DNA of 40,061 nucleotides from an uncultured Dialister sp. (GCA_900545365.1 UQYL01000013.1:1-40061), one strand, 5' to 3'. Positions 16,201 through 24,482 are shown, numbered from the stretch's first letter. Notes: a model not told the origin generated them from the sequence alone. Numbers and translations: made by a program.

Positions 16201-17258
16201 TTTTCCCCGGCGCCGCGGAAAATTTCGTCATACGCCTTTTTATTCGGCCGGAGCAGCCGCTTCAGAAGCGCCAGATCGGCACGGTGTGTTTCATAGACTT
16301 TCACCTTCGCTTCCGATAGCGTCCGGCTTCCGCCCATGAGCTCCGCCAGCAGCGCCCAGTCGTAGAGCCGTTTCGCCGCCGCGATGAGTTCGAAGCGGTC
16401 TTCGCCCACTGCCGCGGCGATCTCGTCGATCTTATCGTCATAATCGCTGTCGCCGAGAGACAGTTTGTTTTTATCAAAATCTTTCAGCGTTTCATCGCCA
16501 AAGAGCGCGTCCAGCCCGGCTTTGCCGCCGGCAAGCAGTTTTGCCAGTTCCTTTACGGGCTTCTCCTTCGGCTGCGGCAGATGTTCCAGAAGGGCCCGGC
16601 TCTTTCCGTTGACGCCCATGCGGCGGTCTGTGAGTATGGCGGCCACAGCAGCTTCTTCCGTATCGGGGATCTCCAGTCCCATGATGTCCATGCAGGCATC
16701 GCGAAGCACCGCGAAAGCTTCTCCGCTGCCCGGCAGACCGTCCGGCCCGGCGGCAAAAGAATCAAAAAGAAAATGGCCTCTGTGCTTGATGATGTGGTGC
16801 ACCGCCAGGTAGACAAGGCGCACATCGAAAGGCCCGTCTTTTGTCATGAGCGCCTGCCGCAGATGGTAGATCGTAGGATATGCCTTATAGTAGTCCTTAT
16901 CCGTAAAGCCGGAATCACAGAAAAGAGCGTTCCGCTGCTGCACATGCTTATCCTCCGGAAGATACCGGCTGTCGTTCATCCGCTGAAAAAATCCCGGGTC
17001 TTTCTCCGCGACGGCTTCCGCAAAGAGTTCCTGCAGCAGGTCAATCCGCCGGGAACGGCGCTGTGTCCTTCTCCGGGCCGTCCGGAAAAGCCTCCGCTCC
17101 TCCGCGGTGTGCCCCTCGTCAAAAAGCCGTATGCCCCAGAGCGCTTTCCCGTTCTTTTTGATGACCTGATACGCCGTATCTGTCACCGCCCAGCCCAGCG
17201 AATTTGTCCCCATATCCAGTCCCAGGTACCATTCCTTATTCATTGCTTTTCCCGGCAT
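13203..17258 (-). CDS. cas9: Cas9 RNA-guided endonuclease (type II-A)
   Basis: Effector nuclease guided by crRNA:tracrRNA. All catalytic sites are present (numbering from 17258): RuvC-I D15 in YLGLDMGTNSLGWAVTD, an arginine-rich bridge helix (RTARRRTQRRSRRIDLL), RuvC-II E778 in IFIEMARGG, HNH H860 in YDIDHIYPQS with DNRVL after it, and RuvC-III D994 in HHAKDAYLN. At 1351 residues it is of the large SpCas9-like II-A size. Start choice: ATGs at 17267, 17258 and 17243 are in frame. AAAGGA is 9-10 bases before 17258, while 17243 would place the RuvC aspartate at residue 10 as in SpCas9. First gene of cas9-cas1-cas2-csn2. The PAM cannot be read from the sequence. Confidence 0.97.
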   Translation of the reverse strand: MPGKAMNKEWYLGLDMGTNSLGWAVTDTAYQVIKKNGKALWGIRLFDEGHTAEERRLFRTARRRTQRRSRRIDLLQELFAEAVAEKDPGFFQRMNDSRYLPEDKHVQQRNALFCDSGFTDKDYYKAYPTIYHLRQALMTKDGPFDVRLVYLAVHHIIKHRGHFLFDSFAAGPDGLPGSGEAFAVLRDACMDIMGLEIPDTEEAAVAAILTDRRMGVNGKSRALLEHLPQPKEKPVKELAKLLAGGKAGLDALFGDETLKDFDKNKLSLGDSDYDDKIDEIAAAVGEDRFELIAAAKRLYDWALLAELMGGSRTLSEAKVKVYETHRADLALLKRLLRPNKKAYDEIFRGAGEKSYGAYIGMCMKNGKKLVIEKKASEEDFFKNLAKLLPDTEEGRAVKEKINAGQFLPKAVSKINGVIPHQLQEQELRAILAKAETYLPFLKKTDRYGTVSDKIVSLLTFRIPYYVGPLNTAHQKENGTEGFAWAVRKEEGRILPWNFEEKIDTEKSAEKFIRRMTNKCTYLLGEDVLPKNSLLYTEFTVLNELNNVRVGENGARLTEAQRETVWNELFLRHKKVTGKRFAEFLIQEGWMEKKEKENIRGIDGDFKSSLGPWIDMDIIFRGGEKPARAVLERLILDITLFGEDRKMLERVLREDAPELTKDQLRQLTKLRYSGWGRLSAKLLAGLPAVDKETGAVQTIIEAMRAEGLNLMELLTDRFGYAEEISGENEKEIQDGPLSYEMLEQMRIPPAVRRSLWQTLSVVKELRKITGSDPKRIFIEMARGGDAVKQRTKSRKQQLMELYKACGKDCRQWSETLKKTPEDALRRDKLYLYYTQMGRCMYTGEVIRLEDLEKKDLYDIDHIYPQSLTADDSLDNRVLVKKQVNSVKSDRYPLSEEVRHRQAAFWKMLLDRGLISRTKYARLVRSTPLTADELASFIGRQLVETRQSTKAAAEILGKVFPNTTIVYAKAGNTSRFRQQFGFLKVRDVNDFHHAKDAYLNIVVGNVYYTKFTANPANFLKEKDARYTLNDKMYNYPVARGGITAWMPGEDGTIAAVRKWMKKNNILFTRYAYKQQGGLFDQQIMKKRKGQVPIKNDGSPIGNIDKYGGYNKAAVSYFMYVQAEEKGKPVYLFVPVLLYRAAQLKTDEDRRAYCLEEWQREGKKYTRPEILLKEIKYNAMLELNGFRMHISARSNTKLVMKNAVELCLSDEEAALVKRMGKFLERRRVEKEAKITEYSKITPEQTEELYDIFLQKLKNSVYTVKLSAQAETLTKYRGNFIHLAVEDRCAVLMQILAFFQCNPVLSDLRMIGGVGQAGRFTIPFNATKQSGLTLVNQSITGFFEKEICLVPFEKS

Positions 17259-17296
17259 GCTCTTCATCCTTTCTTATTTCAAATTTCCGTCCATCC

Positions 17297-17325
17297 TTGA
17301 CAAAAATTCTGTTTCCATGTATTCT
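17297..17325 (+). promoter_or_regulatory. tracrRNA promoter
   Basis: TTGACA (17297-17302), 17 bp spacer, TATTCT (17320-17325) on the plus strand, pointing away from cas9. It predicts a transcript start near 17332, just before the anti-repeat. Confidence 0.8.
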
Positions 17326-17331
17326 GTAGGT

Positions 17332-17447
17332 GTTCGGAAATACCACTATCGAACACATCACAAGTTCAAATAAAAATTTATTCAAACCGTCACCTGCGTG
17401 ACCCCACAGTGTTGTGGATATAAGACCCGTCGGGGTCTTATTTTTTT
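17332..17447 (+). ncRNA. tracrRNA
   Basis: About 115 nt, divergent from cas9. The anti-repeat at 17341-17371 pairs with the crRNA repeat: TACCACTATC (10 bp), GAAC (4 bp), ACATCAC (7 bp), then an AAGT bulge opposite GA, and TCAAAT in the lower stem. This bulge layout is the one known from SpCas9 guides. Downstream hairpins are GTCAC/GTGAC (17389-17402) and CCACA/TGTGG (17404-17417). It ends in a terminator hairpin AAGACCC/GGGTCTT (17422-17439) with a run of seven T. Confidence 0.92.
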
Positions 17448-17631
17448 GCTTTTCCTTTCTCTCACCCTATTTTTGATTTCTTTTTCATTTTATCACAGTC
17501 TCTATAGTGAAGCCAGCTGCCGTAAAAAGATTCTCATTTTTCTCCGCTCTGCGAAACGTCGCTTTTCATTGTCCGCCGGAATTTGTTTTTCCGCCGGAAA
17601 TTTTCCGCTCCGTTGAAGCGCGGCGGGCATG
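17448..17631. other. Intergenic stretch between tracrRNA and HAD gene
   Basis: T- and C-rich plus strand without a convincing reading frame, promoter or repeat. I see nothing functional apart from the flanking terminators. Confidence 0.5.
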
Positions 17632-17670
17632 AAAAAATCCGTGAAGGAACAATTCCTCACGGATTTTTTT
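17632..17670 (-). terminator. Bidirectional terminator after the HAD hydrolase gene
   Basis: Near-perfect stem ATCCGTGA-AGGAA with TTCC-TCACGGAT, flanked by A6 on the left and T7 on the right, so it could stop transcription on both strands. On the minus strand it follows the HAD gene by about 10 bases. Confidence 0.85.
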
Positions 17671-17679
17671 GCGTGTCTG

Positions 17680-18405
17680 TTATTTTTCAAGCTCTTCTTT
17701 CGCCGCGGCGAGGAAATCGTCCCAGCCCCGGAAATGGTACGGCGCGGTCCTGATGATCTCCGGCCAGTCTTTTTCGGAGTAGCTGTCGTAGAGAGCCGCC
17801 GCTTCGATGCCGGCGTTTTTTGCCGCCATGACGCCGGAGAGGGAATCTTCCACGATGAAGCAGTCTTCCGGCGCGGCGCCGAGCCCGGCCATGACTTTCT
17901 GATGAACTTCAGGATCGGGCTTGATGGCCGACACATCTTCTCTCGTATAGATGAAGGCGGCCCAGCTGTCGATAGGCGCTTCGGCGAGGATGTTTTCGTT
18001 CTTTTCCCGGTAGATCTCCATATTTTTCCGGCGCGTCGTCGTGGCGATGCCCACGGTGAATCCTCTGCCGGCCAGGTATTTCACGGTCTCCGCCGCGCCT
18101 TTTTTGTAGCGCACTTCTTTCGTGAGCTTTTCTTTGGCGATGATGTCGCGGAGGGCGAGGATGTCTTCCGCCGCCATGGCAGAGCCGCAGAGTTTTCCCA
18201 GCGCGCCGCAGTAGGCGAGGTAGGGATTTTTTTCTTCCCGGAGCTCCCGGAGGAGGCGCTCCCGCTGGGGTCCCACTTCGGCGGTCTCCGCCGCGCCGCC
18301 GCCGAGCTGTTCGATGAGCGCGGTGTCCACGGAGTCCCACACGCCGAGGGAGTCGATGAGGGTGCCGTCCATGTCGCAGATGACGTACTTTTTATTTTTG
18401 AGCAT
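17680..18405 (-). CDS. HAD-superfamily hydrolase (phosphatase/phosphatase-like, subfamily IA)
   Basis: Haloacid-dehalogenase-fold phosphatase. Motif I is ICDMDGTLIDS at residues 9-19 with both catalytic aspartates. Motif II is the threonine in IATTTRR, motif III the lysine of AIKPDPEVH, and motif IV FIVEDSLSGVMAAKNAG. The helical cap lies between residues 20 and 85. The pattern is that of beta-phosphoglucomutase/phosphoglycolate phosphatase-like enzymes, and the substrate cannot be told. 241 residues is a usual length. A terminator separates it from the TSCPD gene upstream, so its expression may be partly independent. GGAGAG precedes the start. Confidence 0.88.
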   Translation of the reverse strand: MLKNKKYVICDMDGTLIDSLGVWDSVDTALIEQLGGGAAETAEVGPQRERLLRELREEKNPYLAYCGALGKLCGSAMAAEDILALRDIIAKEKLTKEVRYKKGAAETVKYLAGRGFTVGIATTTRRKNMEIYREKNENILAEAPIDSWAAFIYTREDVSAIKPDPEVHQKVMAGLGAAPEDCFIVEDSLSGVMAAKNAGIEAAALYDSYSEKDWPEIIRTAPYHFRGWDDFLAAAKEELEK

Positions 18406-18425
18406 AAGCTCTCCTTTCGTACAGC

Positions 18426-18449
18426 AAAAGAAGGCAGTTTCCTGCCTTC
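18426..18449 (-). terminator. Intrinsic terminator between TSCPD and HAD genes
   Basis: 8-bp stem GAAGGCAG/CTGCCTTC with a GAAA tetraloop, followed on the minus strand by TTTT. The other side has T-rich sequence too, so it may work both ways. Confidence 0.7.
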
Positions 18450-18458
18450 CTTTTTCTT

Positions 18459-18713
18459 TTATTCTTCGGCGATCGCTTCTTCCAGCGCCCGCGCCAGCTG
18501 ATCCGGGCAGGAGGTGTCTTTGCCTCTGCAGGGAACGCCTTTCAGCAGGCGGATCAGTTCTTCCGCTTCCCTGCCTTCGGCAAGGCGCGCCACGCCGACC
18601 GTATTGCCGGGGCAGCCGCCGAGGAAGGATACGTTATGCACCGTATGCCCGTCCAGCTCGATGTGGATGCTTCTGGAGCAGGTGCCGTGAGTGGTGTAGT
18701 CGATGGTCTTCAT
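18459..18713 (-). CDS. TSCPD-domain protein (TIGR03905 family), function unknown
   Basis: A short 84-residue protein that contains the eponymous TSCPD motif near the C terminus (GKDTSCPDQLARAL) and conserved cysteines in GTCSRSI, GGCPGNT and VPCRGK. TSCPD domains also form the C-terminal tail of B12-dependent ribonucleotide reductases, but these stand-alone proteins have no proven role. Two ATGs lie two codons apart; GGGAG is well spaced before 18713. It begins immediately after the purL stop and is probably translated from the purL transcript. Confidence 0.85.
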   Translation of the reverse strand: MKTIDYTTHGTCSRSIHIELDGHTVHNVSFLGGCPGNTVGVARLAEGREAEELIRLLKGVPCRGKDTSCPDQLARALEEAIAEE

Positions 18714-18715
18714 GA

Positions 18716-21700
18716 TCATTCTCCCGTGAAATACCGGACGCCCGCCGCGAAGAGGGGCTGGTATTTATTGCCGCTGATATTTTTCGCGATATTCGTGCCG
18801 CAGCGCTCGCTGTGGCCCATCTTGCCCAGAACGCGGCCGTCCGGGCTGGTGATGCCTTCGATGGCCCAGGCGGAGCCGTTCGGATTGAAGCGGCTGTCAT
18901 AGGAGGGCCGCCCTTCCGGATCGGTGTACTGCGTCGCGATCTGGCCGTTGGCCGCCCATTCCCGGATCTGTTCGTCCGAGGCGATAAAGCGTCCTTCACC
19001 GTGGCTGATGGCGATGCTGTGGAGCTCGCCTTCTTTGCAGAGGGAGAGCCACGGGGATTTGGCGGAAACGACGCGGGTCGTCACGTAGCGGGACAGGTGG
19101 CGTCCGATGGTATTGAAAGTGAGGGTCGGCGCGTCCGCCGTGAGGGGCTTGAACTCGCCGTAAGGCACGAGGCCGAGCTTGATGAGGGCCTGGAATCCGT
19201 TGCAGATGCCCAGGGCCAGGCCGTCCCGGTTATTCAGCAGGTCGCCGAGAGCGCTCTCAAGAAGCGGGTTCCGGAAGAGGGCAGCGATGAATTTGCCGCT
19301 GCCGTCCGGTTCGTCCCCTGCGGAGAAGCCGCCCGGGAACATGACGATCTGCGCCTGACGGATGCAGGCCGCCATGTCTTCGACGGAGGCTTTCAATTCG
19401 CTCTGATCGCGGTTCCGCACGATGAAGATATCCGTTTCCGCGCCGGCCCGTTCAAAGGCTCTCGCGCTGTCCACTTCGCAGTTCGTGCCGGGCATGACGG
19501 GAATGAATACGCGGGGCTTCGCCACTGCCAAAGACGTGCGGACAGTGGGCGCGCCGGTGTACGCCGGAAGCGCTTCTACCGTGCCGGGGAGATCCTGCGC
19601 GCGGAGCGGGAAGACCGGGTCGAGGGTCTTTTCCGACGCCGCGAGAAGTTCCGCCACGGAGACGTTCTCTCCGCCGAGGGTCATATCCGCGCCGCCGAGG
19701 GTGCCGAGGACCGTCACATGGCCGCGCTTCGCGTAGTCCGCCGCCAGTTCGGGAGAGGTCTCCGCGAGGATCGCGCCGTAGCGGAGGCGGAAGTATTCCG
19801 CCGGGGCGAGAGCGTCATTGAACGCCGCGCCGATGCCGCTGCCGAAGGCCATCTTTGCCGCGGTGACGGCGATGCCGCCGCGGCCGACGGCTTTCATGGA
19901 AGCGATGTGCCCGGCCTGCACTTCTTTATAGAGGAAATCGGCGTGCGCCGCGAAGACGTCCGTATCGGGCATGCCCGCTTCGTCGTAAGGCACGTCGAAG
20001 AGGACGAGGGCATTTCCTTCTTTCTTCCAGTCCTGGCTCACCGCTTCGGATGCCCTGCCGGGAGCGACGGCGAAGGAAACGAGCGTCGGCGGCACATGGA
20101 GGTCATTGAAGGTGCCGCTCATGGAGTCTTTGCCGCCGATCGCGCCGAGGCCGAGACGGCGCTGCATGAGGTACGCGCCGAGCAGAGCGGATGCCGGTTT
20201 GCCCCAGCTCTTTTTATCGGTCAGTTTCTCAAAATATTCCTGAAGGGTCAGGTAGGTCTTCCGCCAGTCCGCGCCGAGCGCCGCGATGCGCGCGCACGAG
20301 AGGAGCACCGCGCAGGCCGCGCCGTGGAAGGGGCTCCATACGGCCAGTTCCGGATCGTAGCCGTGGGCCATGAAGCTCGCCGTATCGGTCTCGCCGCGGC
20401 GCACAGGGATCTTCGCCACCATACCGTCGGCAGGCGTTTTCTGGTAACGGCCGCCGTAAGGCATGAGGACCGTCCCCGCGCCGATGGTGCCGTCAAAGCG
20501 TTCGCCCAGCCCCTGTTCGGAGGCGTTGTTCAGCTCGCCCGCCGCGCGGAGCCAGCTTTCCCGGACGGACGCGATCGCCGGCAGCGCGAAGGGGTCTCTC
20601 TCTTCCGGCGCGGCAATCTCCGCTTCTTTCGTCTGCATGACGCCGTTCGTATCGAGGAAGGCGCGGCTGATATCGACGATGACATCGCCTCTCCACCGCA
20701 TGGTGAGGCGGCCTTTGTCCGTCACGTCCGCCACGACGGTGGCTTCGAGGTTTTCTTCCACCGCATAGCGGATGAAATCGTCGGCGTCTTTCGCCGCCAC
20801 GACGACGGCCATGCGCTCCTGCGATTCGGAAATGGCCAGTTCCGTGCCGTCGAGGCCTTCGTATTTCTTCGGCAGGCTGTCGAGGCAGATGTCCACACCG
20901 TCGGTGAGTTCACCCACCGCGACGGATACGCCGCCCGCGCCGAAGTCATTACACCGCTTGATGAGGCGCGTCACTTCGCCACGGCGGAAGAGGCACTGGA
21001 TCTTGCGCTCCGTGAGAGGATTGCCCTTCTGCACTTCCGCGCCGCAGGTCTCGATGGATTCCGTATTCAGTTCTTTGGAAGAGCCCGTGGCGCCGCCCAT
21101 GCCGTCACGGCCCGTCCGGCCGCCGACCATGATGACCACGTCGCCGGGCTGCGGCACGAGGCGGATCACATTTTCACGGGGAGCCGCCGCGACCACCGCG
21201 CCGATCTCCATGCGCTTCGCCACGAAGCCGGGATGATAATATTCCGTGACTTCGCCCGTCGCCAGGCCGATCTGGTTGCCGTAGGAGCTGTAGCCCTTCG
21301 CCGCCGTCACCGTGAGGGAACGCTGCGGCAGCTTGCCGGGAAGTGTCTCCGAGAGCGGCGTTTTCGGATCGCCCGCGCCGGTGACGCGCATCGCCTGATA
21401 GACATAGGCCCGTCCGGAGAGGGGATCGCGGATGCAGCCGCCGAGGCAGGTCGCCGCGCCGCCGAAAGGCTCGATCTCCGTGGGATGATTGTGAGTTTCA
21501 TTTTTGAAGAGCAGGAGCCACTCTTCCGGCCCCGCTTCCGTATCGACGGTCACTTTGATGGTGCAGGCATTGATCTCTTCCGATTCGTCCATCTCCTGGA
21601 GCCGCCCTTCCCTGCGGAGCGCTTTCACGGCGGCTGTCGCCATGTCCATGAGCGTCACGGGGCGGGATGTGTGTTCCCCGTAGAGCGCCGTGCGGACAGC

Positions 21701-22462
21701 GCGGTAATCGGCAAGCGCCGCTTCCACGGGAGCCGTATAGCGGCCTTTCTCGACGGACACGCCGGAAAGGGCCGTGCCGAACGTGGTGTGGCGGCAGTGG
21801 TCGGACCAGTACGTATCGAATACGCGGATCTCCGTCACAGTGGGATCCCGCTTTTCCTCGTCCTGATAATATTTCTGAATGAACGCCAGGTCGTCATGGC
21901 TCATGGCGAGGCCCATTTCTTTCATCAGGCCGTCCAGCGCCGCCGCGTCCATGCCGCGGAAGCCTTCCACTGTGGGCACCGCCTTCGGCTCTTCATAGGG
22001 AAGATCGAGCGTATCCGCCGGAGCGAGAGACGCTTCCCTCGATTCCACGGGATTCACGAGGAATTTCAGCACCGCTTCCCGGTCGCCTTCCGCGAACTGT
22101 CCGGAGAGGACATACACGAGAGCGCACCGCACATGAATGCCGTCCTTGCCGGTGAGGATCGCCAGGCACTGCTCCGCGGAGTCCGCCCGCTGATCGTACT
22201 GCCCGGGCAGGAATTCCACCGCCAGCACCATATCGCCTTCCGGCAGCGCCTCTGCCGTCGCGTCCACCGGCGGCTCGGAGAAGACGGTGATGCGCGCCTT
22301 CTCGTATTCCTCCGCGTCGAGCCCCTCCACGTCGTAGCGGTGATAAATGGCCGCGCCGCGGATGCGGCCGCCCAGAATTTCCGCGAGCTCCGCCGCGAGG
22401 CGCTCCTCTTCCTGCCGGAAGCCTTCTTTTTTCCGTACATATACACGTCTGATATCGGACAC
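18716..22462 (-). CDS. purL: Phosphoribosylformylglycinamidine synthase, single-chain
   Basis: Converts FGAR, ATP and glutamine to FGAM in purine synthesis. The order is an N-terminal PurS-like segment (DIRRVYVRKKEGF), two ATP-binding AIR-synthase-type halves (SDHCRHTTF, FKNETHNHPTEIEPFGGAATCLGG, GGKDSMSGTF), and a C-terminal class I glutaminase with MPGTNCEVDSARAFERAG, the nucleophile in GICNGFQALIKLG and the histidine of SHGEGRF. 1248 residues fits the long form. The start is a GTG at 22462, preceded by GGGAGGAG at 8 bases. Upstream ATGs (22501, 22618) have no comparable site. No other pur genes are nearby. Confidence 0.95.
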   Translation of the reverse strand: MSDIRRVYVRKKEGFRQEEERLAAELAEILGGRIRGAAIYHRYDVEGLDAEEYEKARITVFSEPPVDATAEALPEGDMVLAVEFLPGQYDQRADSAEQCLAILTGKDGIHVRCALVYVLSGQFAEGDREAVLKFLVNPVESREASLAPADTLDLPYEEPKAVPTVEGFRGMDAAALDGLMKEMGLAMSHDDLAFIQKYYQDEEKRDPTVTEIRVFDTYWSDHCRHTTFGTALSGVSVEKGRYTAPVEAALADYRAVRTALYGEHTSRPVTLMDMATAAVKALRREGRLQEMDESEEINACTIKVTVDTEAGPEEWLLLFKNETHNHPTEIEPFGGAATCLGGCIRDPLSGRAYVYQAMRVTGAGDPKTPLSETLPGKLPQRSLTVTAAKGYSSYGNQIGLATGEVTEYYHPGFVAKRMEIGAVVAAAPRENVIRLVPQPGDVVIMVGGRTGRDGMGGATGSSKELNTESIETCGAEVQKGNPLTERKIQCLFRRGEVTRLIKRCNDFGAGGVSVAVGELTDGVDICLDSLPKKYEGLDGTELAISESQERMAVVVAAKDADDFIRYAVEENLEATVVADVTDKGRLTMRWRGDVIVDISRAFLDTNGVMQTKEAEIAAPEERDPFALPAIASVRESWLRAAGELNNASEQGLGERFDGTIGAGTVLMPYGGRYQKTPADGMVAKIPVRRGETDTASFMAHGYDPELAVWSPFHGAACAVLLSCARIAALGADWRKTYLTLQEYFEKLTDKKSWGKPASALLGAYLMQRRLGLGAIGGKDSMSGTFNDLHVPPTLVSFAVAPGRASEAVSQDWKKEGNALVLFDVPYDEAGMPDTDVFAAHADFLYKEVQAGHIASMKAVGRGGIAVTAAKMAFGSGIGAAFNDALAPAEYFRLRYGAILAETSPELAADYAKRGHVTVLGTLGGADMTLGGENVSVAELLAASEKTLDPVFPLRAQDLPGTVEALPAYTGAPTVRTSLAVAKPRVFIPVMPGTNCEVDSARAFERAGAETDIFIVRNRDQSELKASVEDMAACIRQAQIVMFPGGFSAGDEPDGSGKFIAALFRNPLLESALGDLLNNRDGLALGICNGFQALIKLGLVPYGEFKPLTADAPTLTFNTIGRHLSRYVTTRVVSAKSPWLSLCKEGELHSIAISHGEGRFIASDEQIREWAANGQIATQYTDPEGRPSYDSRFNPNGSAWAIEGITSPDGRVLGKMGHSERCGTNIAKNISGNKYQPLFAAGVRYFTGE

Positions 22463-22636
22463 AGGAAACACTCCTCCCTCTCTGCACTGAACCGATGCCA
22501 TGCTTATACAGCTATATCTTATCACATCGCAGGGCAAAAAGGCACGCCGCGCCCGCCGGCCAGGGAAAAACGCGCCCTTTCCATGCGCGGAACGCCCGCC
22601 GCGCTCCATCCATGCCAAACCGGAACGGCGCGCCCG

Positions 22637-22666
22637 TTGACAGTTTCTTATTACTAATCATACAAT
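22637..22666 (+). promoter_or_regulatory. Promoter of the SIMPL gene pair
   Basis: TTGACA (22637-22642), 18 bp spacer, TACAAT (22661-22666), about 50 bp before the first SIMPL ATG. An A-rich leader with AGAAAGGAAA follows. Confidence 0.8.
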
Positions 22667-22714
22667 GAAGAAAACGGCATCCGCCGATTTGCCAAGCGCA
22701 GAAAGGAAAGTATC

Positions 22715-23419
22715 ATGAAACACATCGCCACGCTGCTTCTGGCGGCGGCGCTCGCCGCGGGCGCAGGCTTCACAGCCTCCGCCTCGACGCGCACGGTGAC
22801 CGTCACCGGCACGGGCCGCATCGCCGCCGAAGCGTCCTCCGCCTCCTTCTCCGCCTACGTGGAGACCACCGCGGACACTCAGCAGGAAGCGGCCGCGGAG
22901 AACGCCCGCCGCACCCGCGCCCTCCGGGAAGCGCTCCTCGCCACGGGGGCCCGCATGGACCAGCTCACGACGGAAAATTACACCGTCAATCCCATCTACG
23001 TGTACGACCAGAAAAAAGGCACCTCCACCCTCCGGGGCTACCGCGCGGTGAACCAGATGAATGTGCGCGTGCCCTACCTGTCGCTCATGGGATTCCTCAT
23101 CGACGCCGCCGCGGAAAACGGCGCGGACCGCGTCGACTCGCTCCAGTTCCAGACGGCGGACGGCGCGCCGTACCGCCTGCAGGCCTACGCCGCCGCGGCG
23201 GACGACGCGCGCCGCCAGGCCCAGGCCCTCGCGGACACGCTCGGCCTCACGCTCGGTCCGGCGCTCACCGTCTGCGAGACGGGCTATACGCCGCCGGTCA
23301 TGCGCCGGGAGATGGTCTTCCTCGCAAAGGCCGCCAACGCCGGCTCCGCCGTCACCCCTGTGGAAGCGGGCGCGCAGACCGTCACCGCCCAGCTCAATAT
23401 CACCTATGCATTGCTCTGA
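22715..23419 (+). CDS. Secreted SIMPL-domain (DUF541) protein, copy 1
   Basis: A 234-residue exported protein. Signal peptide residues 1-24 (MKHIATLLLAAALAAGAGFTASAS), then the SIMPL domain opening RTVTVTGTGRIAAEASSASFS, with TTENYTVNPIYVYDQ in the middle and a C-terminal TAQLNITYALL strand. The family includes E. coli YggE and periplasmic oxidative-stress-related proteins; its biochemical role is unsettled. AGAAAGGAAA precedes the start. The next gene, 10 bp downstream, is a paralogue. Confidence 0.88.
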   Translation: MKHIATLLLAAALAAGAGFTASASTRTVTVTGTGRIAAEASSASFSAYVETTADTQQEAAAENARRTRALREALLATGARMDQLTTENYTVNPIYVYDQKKGTSTLRGYRAVNQMNVRVPYLSLMGFLIDAAAENGADRVDSLQFQTADGAPYRLQAYAAAADDARRQAQALADTLGLTLGPALTVCETGYTPPVMRREMVFLAKAANAGSAVTPVEAGAQTVTAQLNITYALL

Positions 23420-23429
23420 GGAGGCCATC

Positions 23430-24119
23430 ATGAAACGCACAGCCATCGCTCTTCTGACCGCGGGACTTGTCCTGGCGGGCAGCCTCGCGGGATACGCGGC
23501 GGACCCGCGCACCCTCACCGTGACCGGTACGGGGAGCGTCACCGCCGCCGCAGACACGGCCACGCTCTACGTGGTGATTGAAACGAAATCGGATACCGCC
23601 GCCCAGGCCGCGCGGGACAATGCGGACACCGCCGCGCGCGTGCGCAACGCGGTCATCGCCGCCGGCGCGTCCAGCGACGGATTCTCCACGGCGAACTACA
23701 CGCTCTACCCCGAGTACGACCCGAAAGGGGAGCTGAAGCCCGCCGCCTACCACGCGCAGAACTCCATGAAAGTGGAAGTGAAGGACCTCGCCCGCACGGG
23801 GCAGGTGTCGGACGCGGCGCTCCACGCGGGAGCGAGCCGCATCGGTTCGGTCGTCTTCTCCCTCTCCGATGAAGAAGCGTACAAAGACAGAGCGCTCCGC
23901 GCCGCCGCGGGAGACGCGCGGGCCAAGGCGGACGCCATCGCGGGCCGCATCGGCTGCACCGTGACGGGCGTGCTCGACGTCTCCACCCAGACCGTCTCCG
24001 CCGCGCCCTACGGCCGGTCCGTCATGAACATGGCCGCCGACGCCGTGCCGGGCACGACGCTCTCGCCGGATAAGCAGGAGATCACGGCGACCGTCTCTGT
24101 CACCTACGAGATCGCATGA
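23430..24119 (+). CDS. Secreted SIMPL-domain (DUF541) protein, copy 2
   Basis: Paralogue of the preceding gene, 229 residues, with signal peptide MKRTAIALLTAGLVLAGSLAGYA and the same strand pattern (RTLTVTGTGSVTAAADTATLY, FSTANYTLYPEYDPKGELKP, ITATVSVTYEIA). The start at 23430 has GAGGAGG upstream. A longer open frame covers the first gene in another frame and is an artefact. The two proteins align along their whole length, so this is a local duplication. Likely periplasmic. Confidence 0.88.
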   Translation: MKRTAIALLTAGLVLAGSLAGYAADPRTLTVTGTGSVTAAADTATLYVVIETKSDTAAQAARDNADTAARVRNAVIAAGASSDGFSTANYTLYPEYDPKGELKPAAYHAQNSMKVEVKDLARTGQVSDAALHAGASRIGSVVFSLSDEEAYKDRALRAAAGDARAKADAIAGRIGCTVTGVLDVSTQTVSAAPYGRSVMNMAADAVPGTTLSPDKQEITATVSVTYEIA

Positions 24120-24166
24120 AAAAATCCCGCGGGAAGGAATTCATCCTTTCCTGCGGGATTTTTTTG
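24120..24166 (+). terminator. Terminator after the SIMPL pair
   Basis: Long stem AATCCCGCGGGAAGGA with TCCTTTCCTGCGGGATT, ending in T7. It directly follows the stop codon. Confidence 0.85.
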
Positions 24167-24259
24167 CGCTCTCTTCGAGGGCGCAGGAGATGGCTCCGCG
24201 CGCCCGGAGCTGTCGGTGCGGGCGCATCTGCGAGGCCAATGAACTTTCTCATAGGGGTG

Positions 24260-24482
24260 CGGACCCACATACGTTGAAAAATTTTTTGATGCAGATGAGG
24301 CGGACCCACATAAAAATTTTTTCCTGTTTCTTCATGCCCGGGGAAGTTTGGTGTCGCGCGCAAGTGCGCTCCCTTATGGCGGCGTACGTGCTCATGAAAG
24401 GGGGACCCACATACGTGGAAAAACTTTCTGTGCAGGCGGCGCGGGAAATTTTTGTGTCGCCGCTTCGCGGCTCCCTTATGGG
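24260..24482. repeat. Cluster of two kinds of short intergenic repeats
   Basis: Gene-free stretch of about 360 bp (24167-24525). Motif Y, GGACCCACATA usually followed by CGTNGAAAAA and a T/A-rich run, occurs at 24261, 24302 and 24403. Motif X runs from GGGAAnTTT through GTGTCGC, a short GC palindrome (GCGCaagtGCGC or CCGCttcGCGG) and ends CTCCCTTATGG; copies at 24341-24379 and 24442-24481. X and Y alternate (Y, Y, X, Y, X). No reading frame is convincing. They resemble dispersed intergenic elements rather than genes. Confidence 0.65.

Noticed and set aside
17502..17936. 144-codon minus-strand frame between the HAD gene and tracrRNA
   Set aside because: It runs through the bidirectional terminator and overlaps the HAD gene in another frame; composition is not protein-like.
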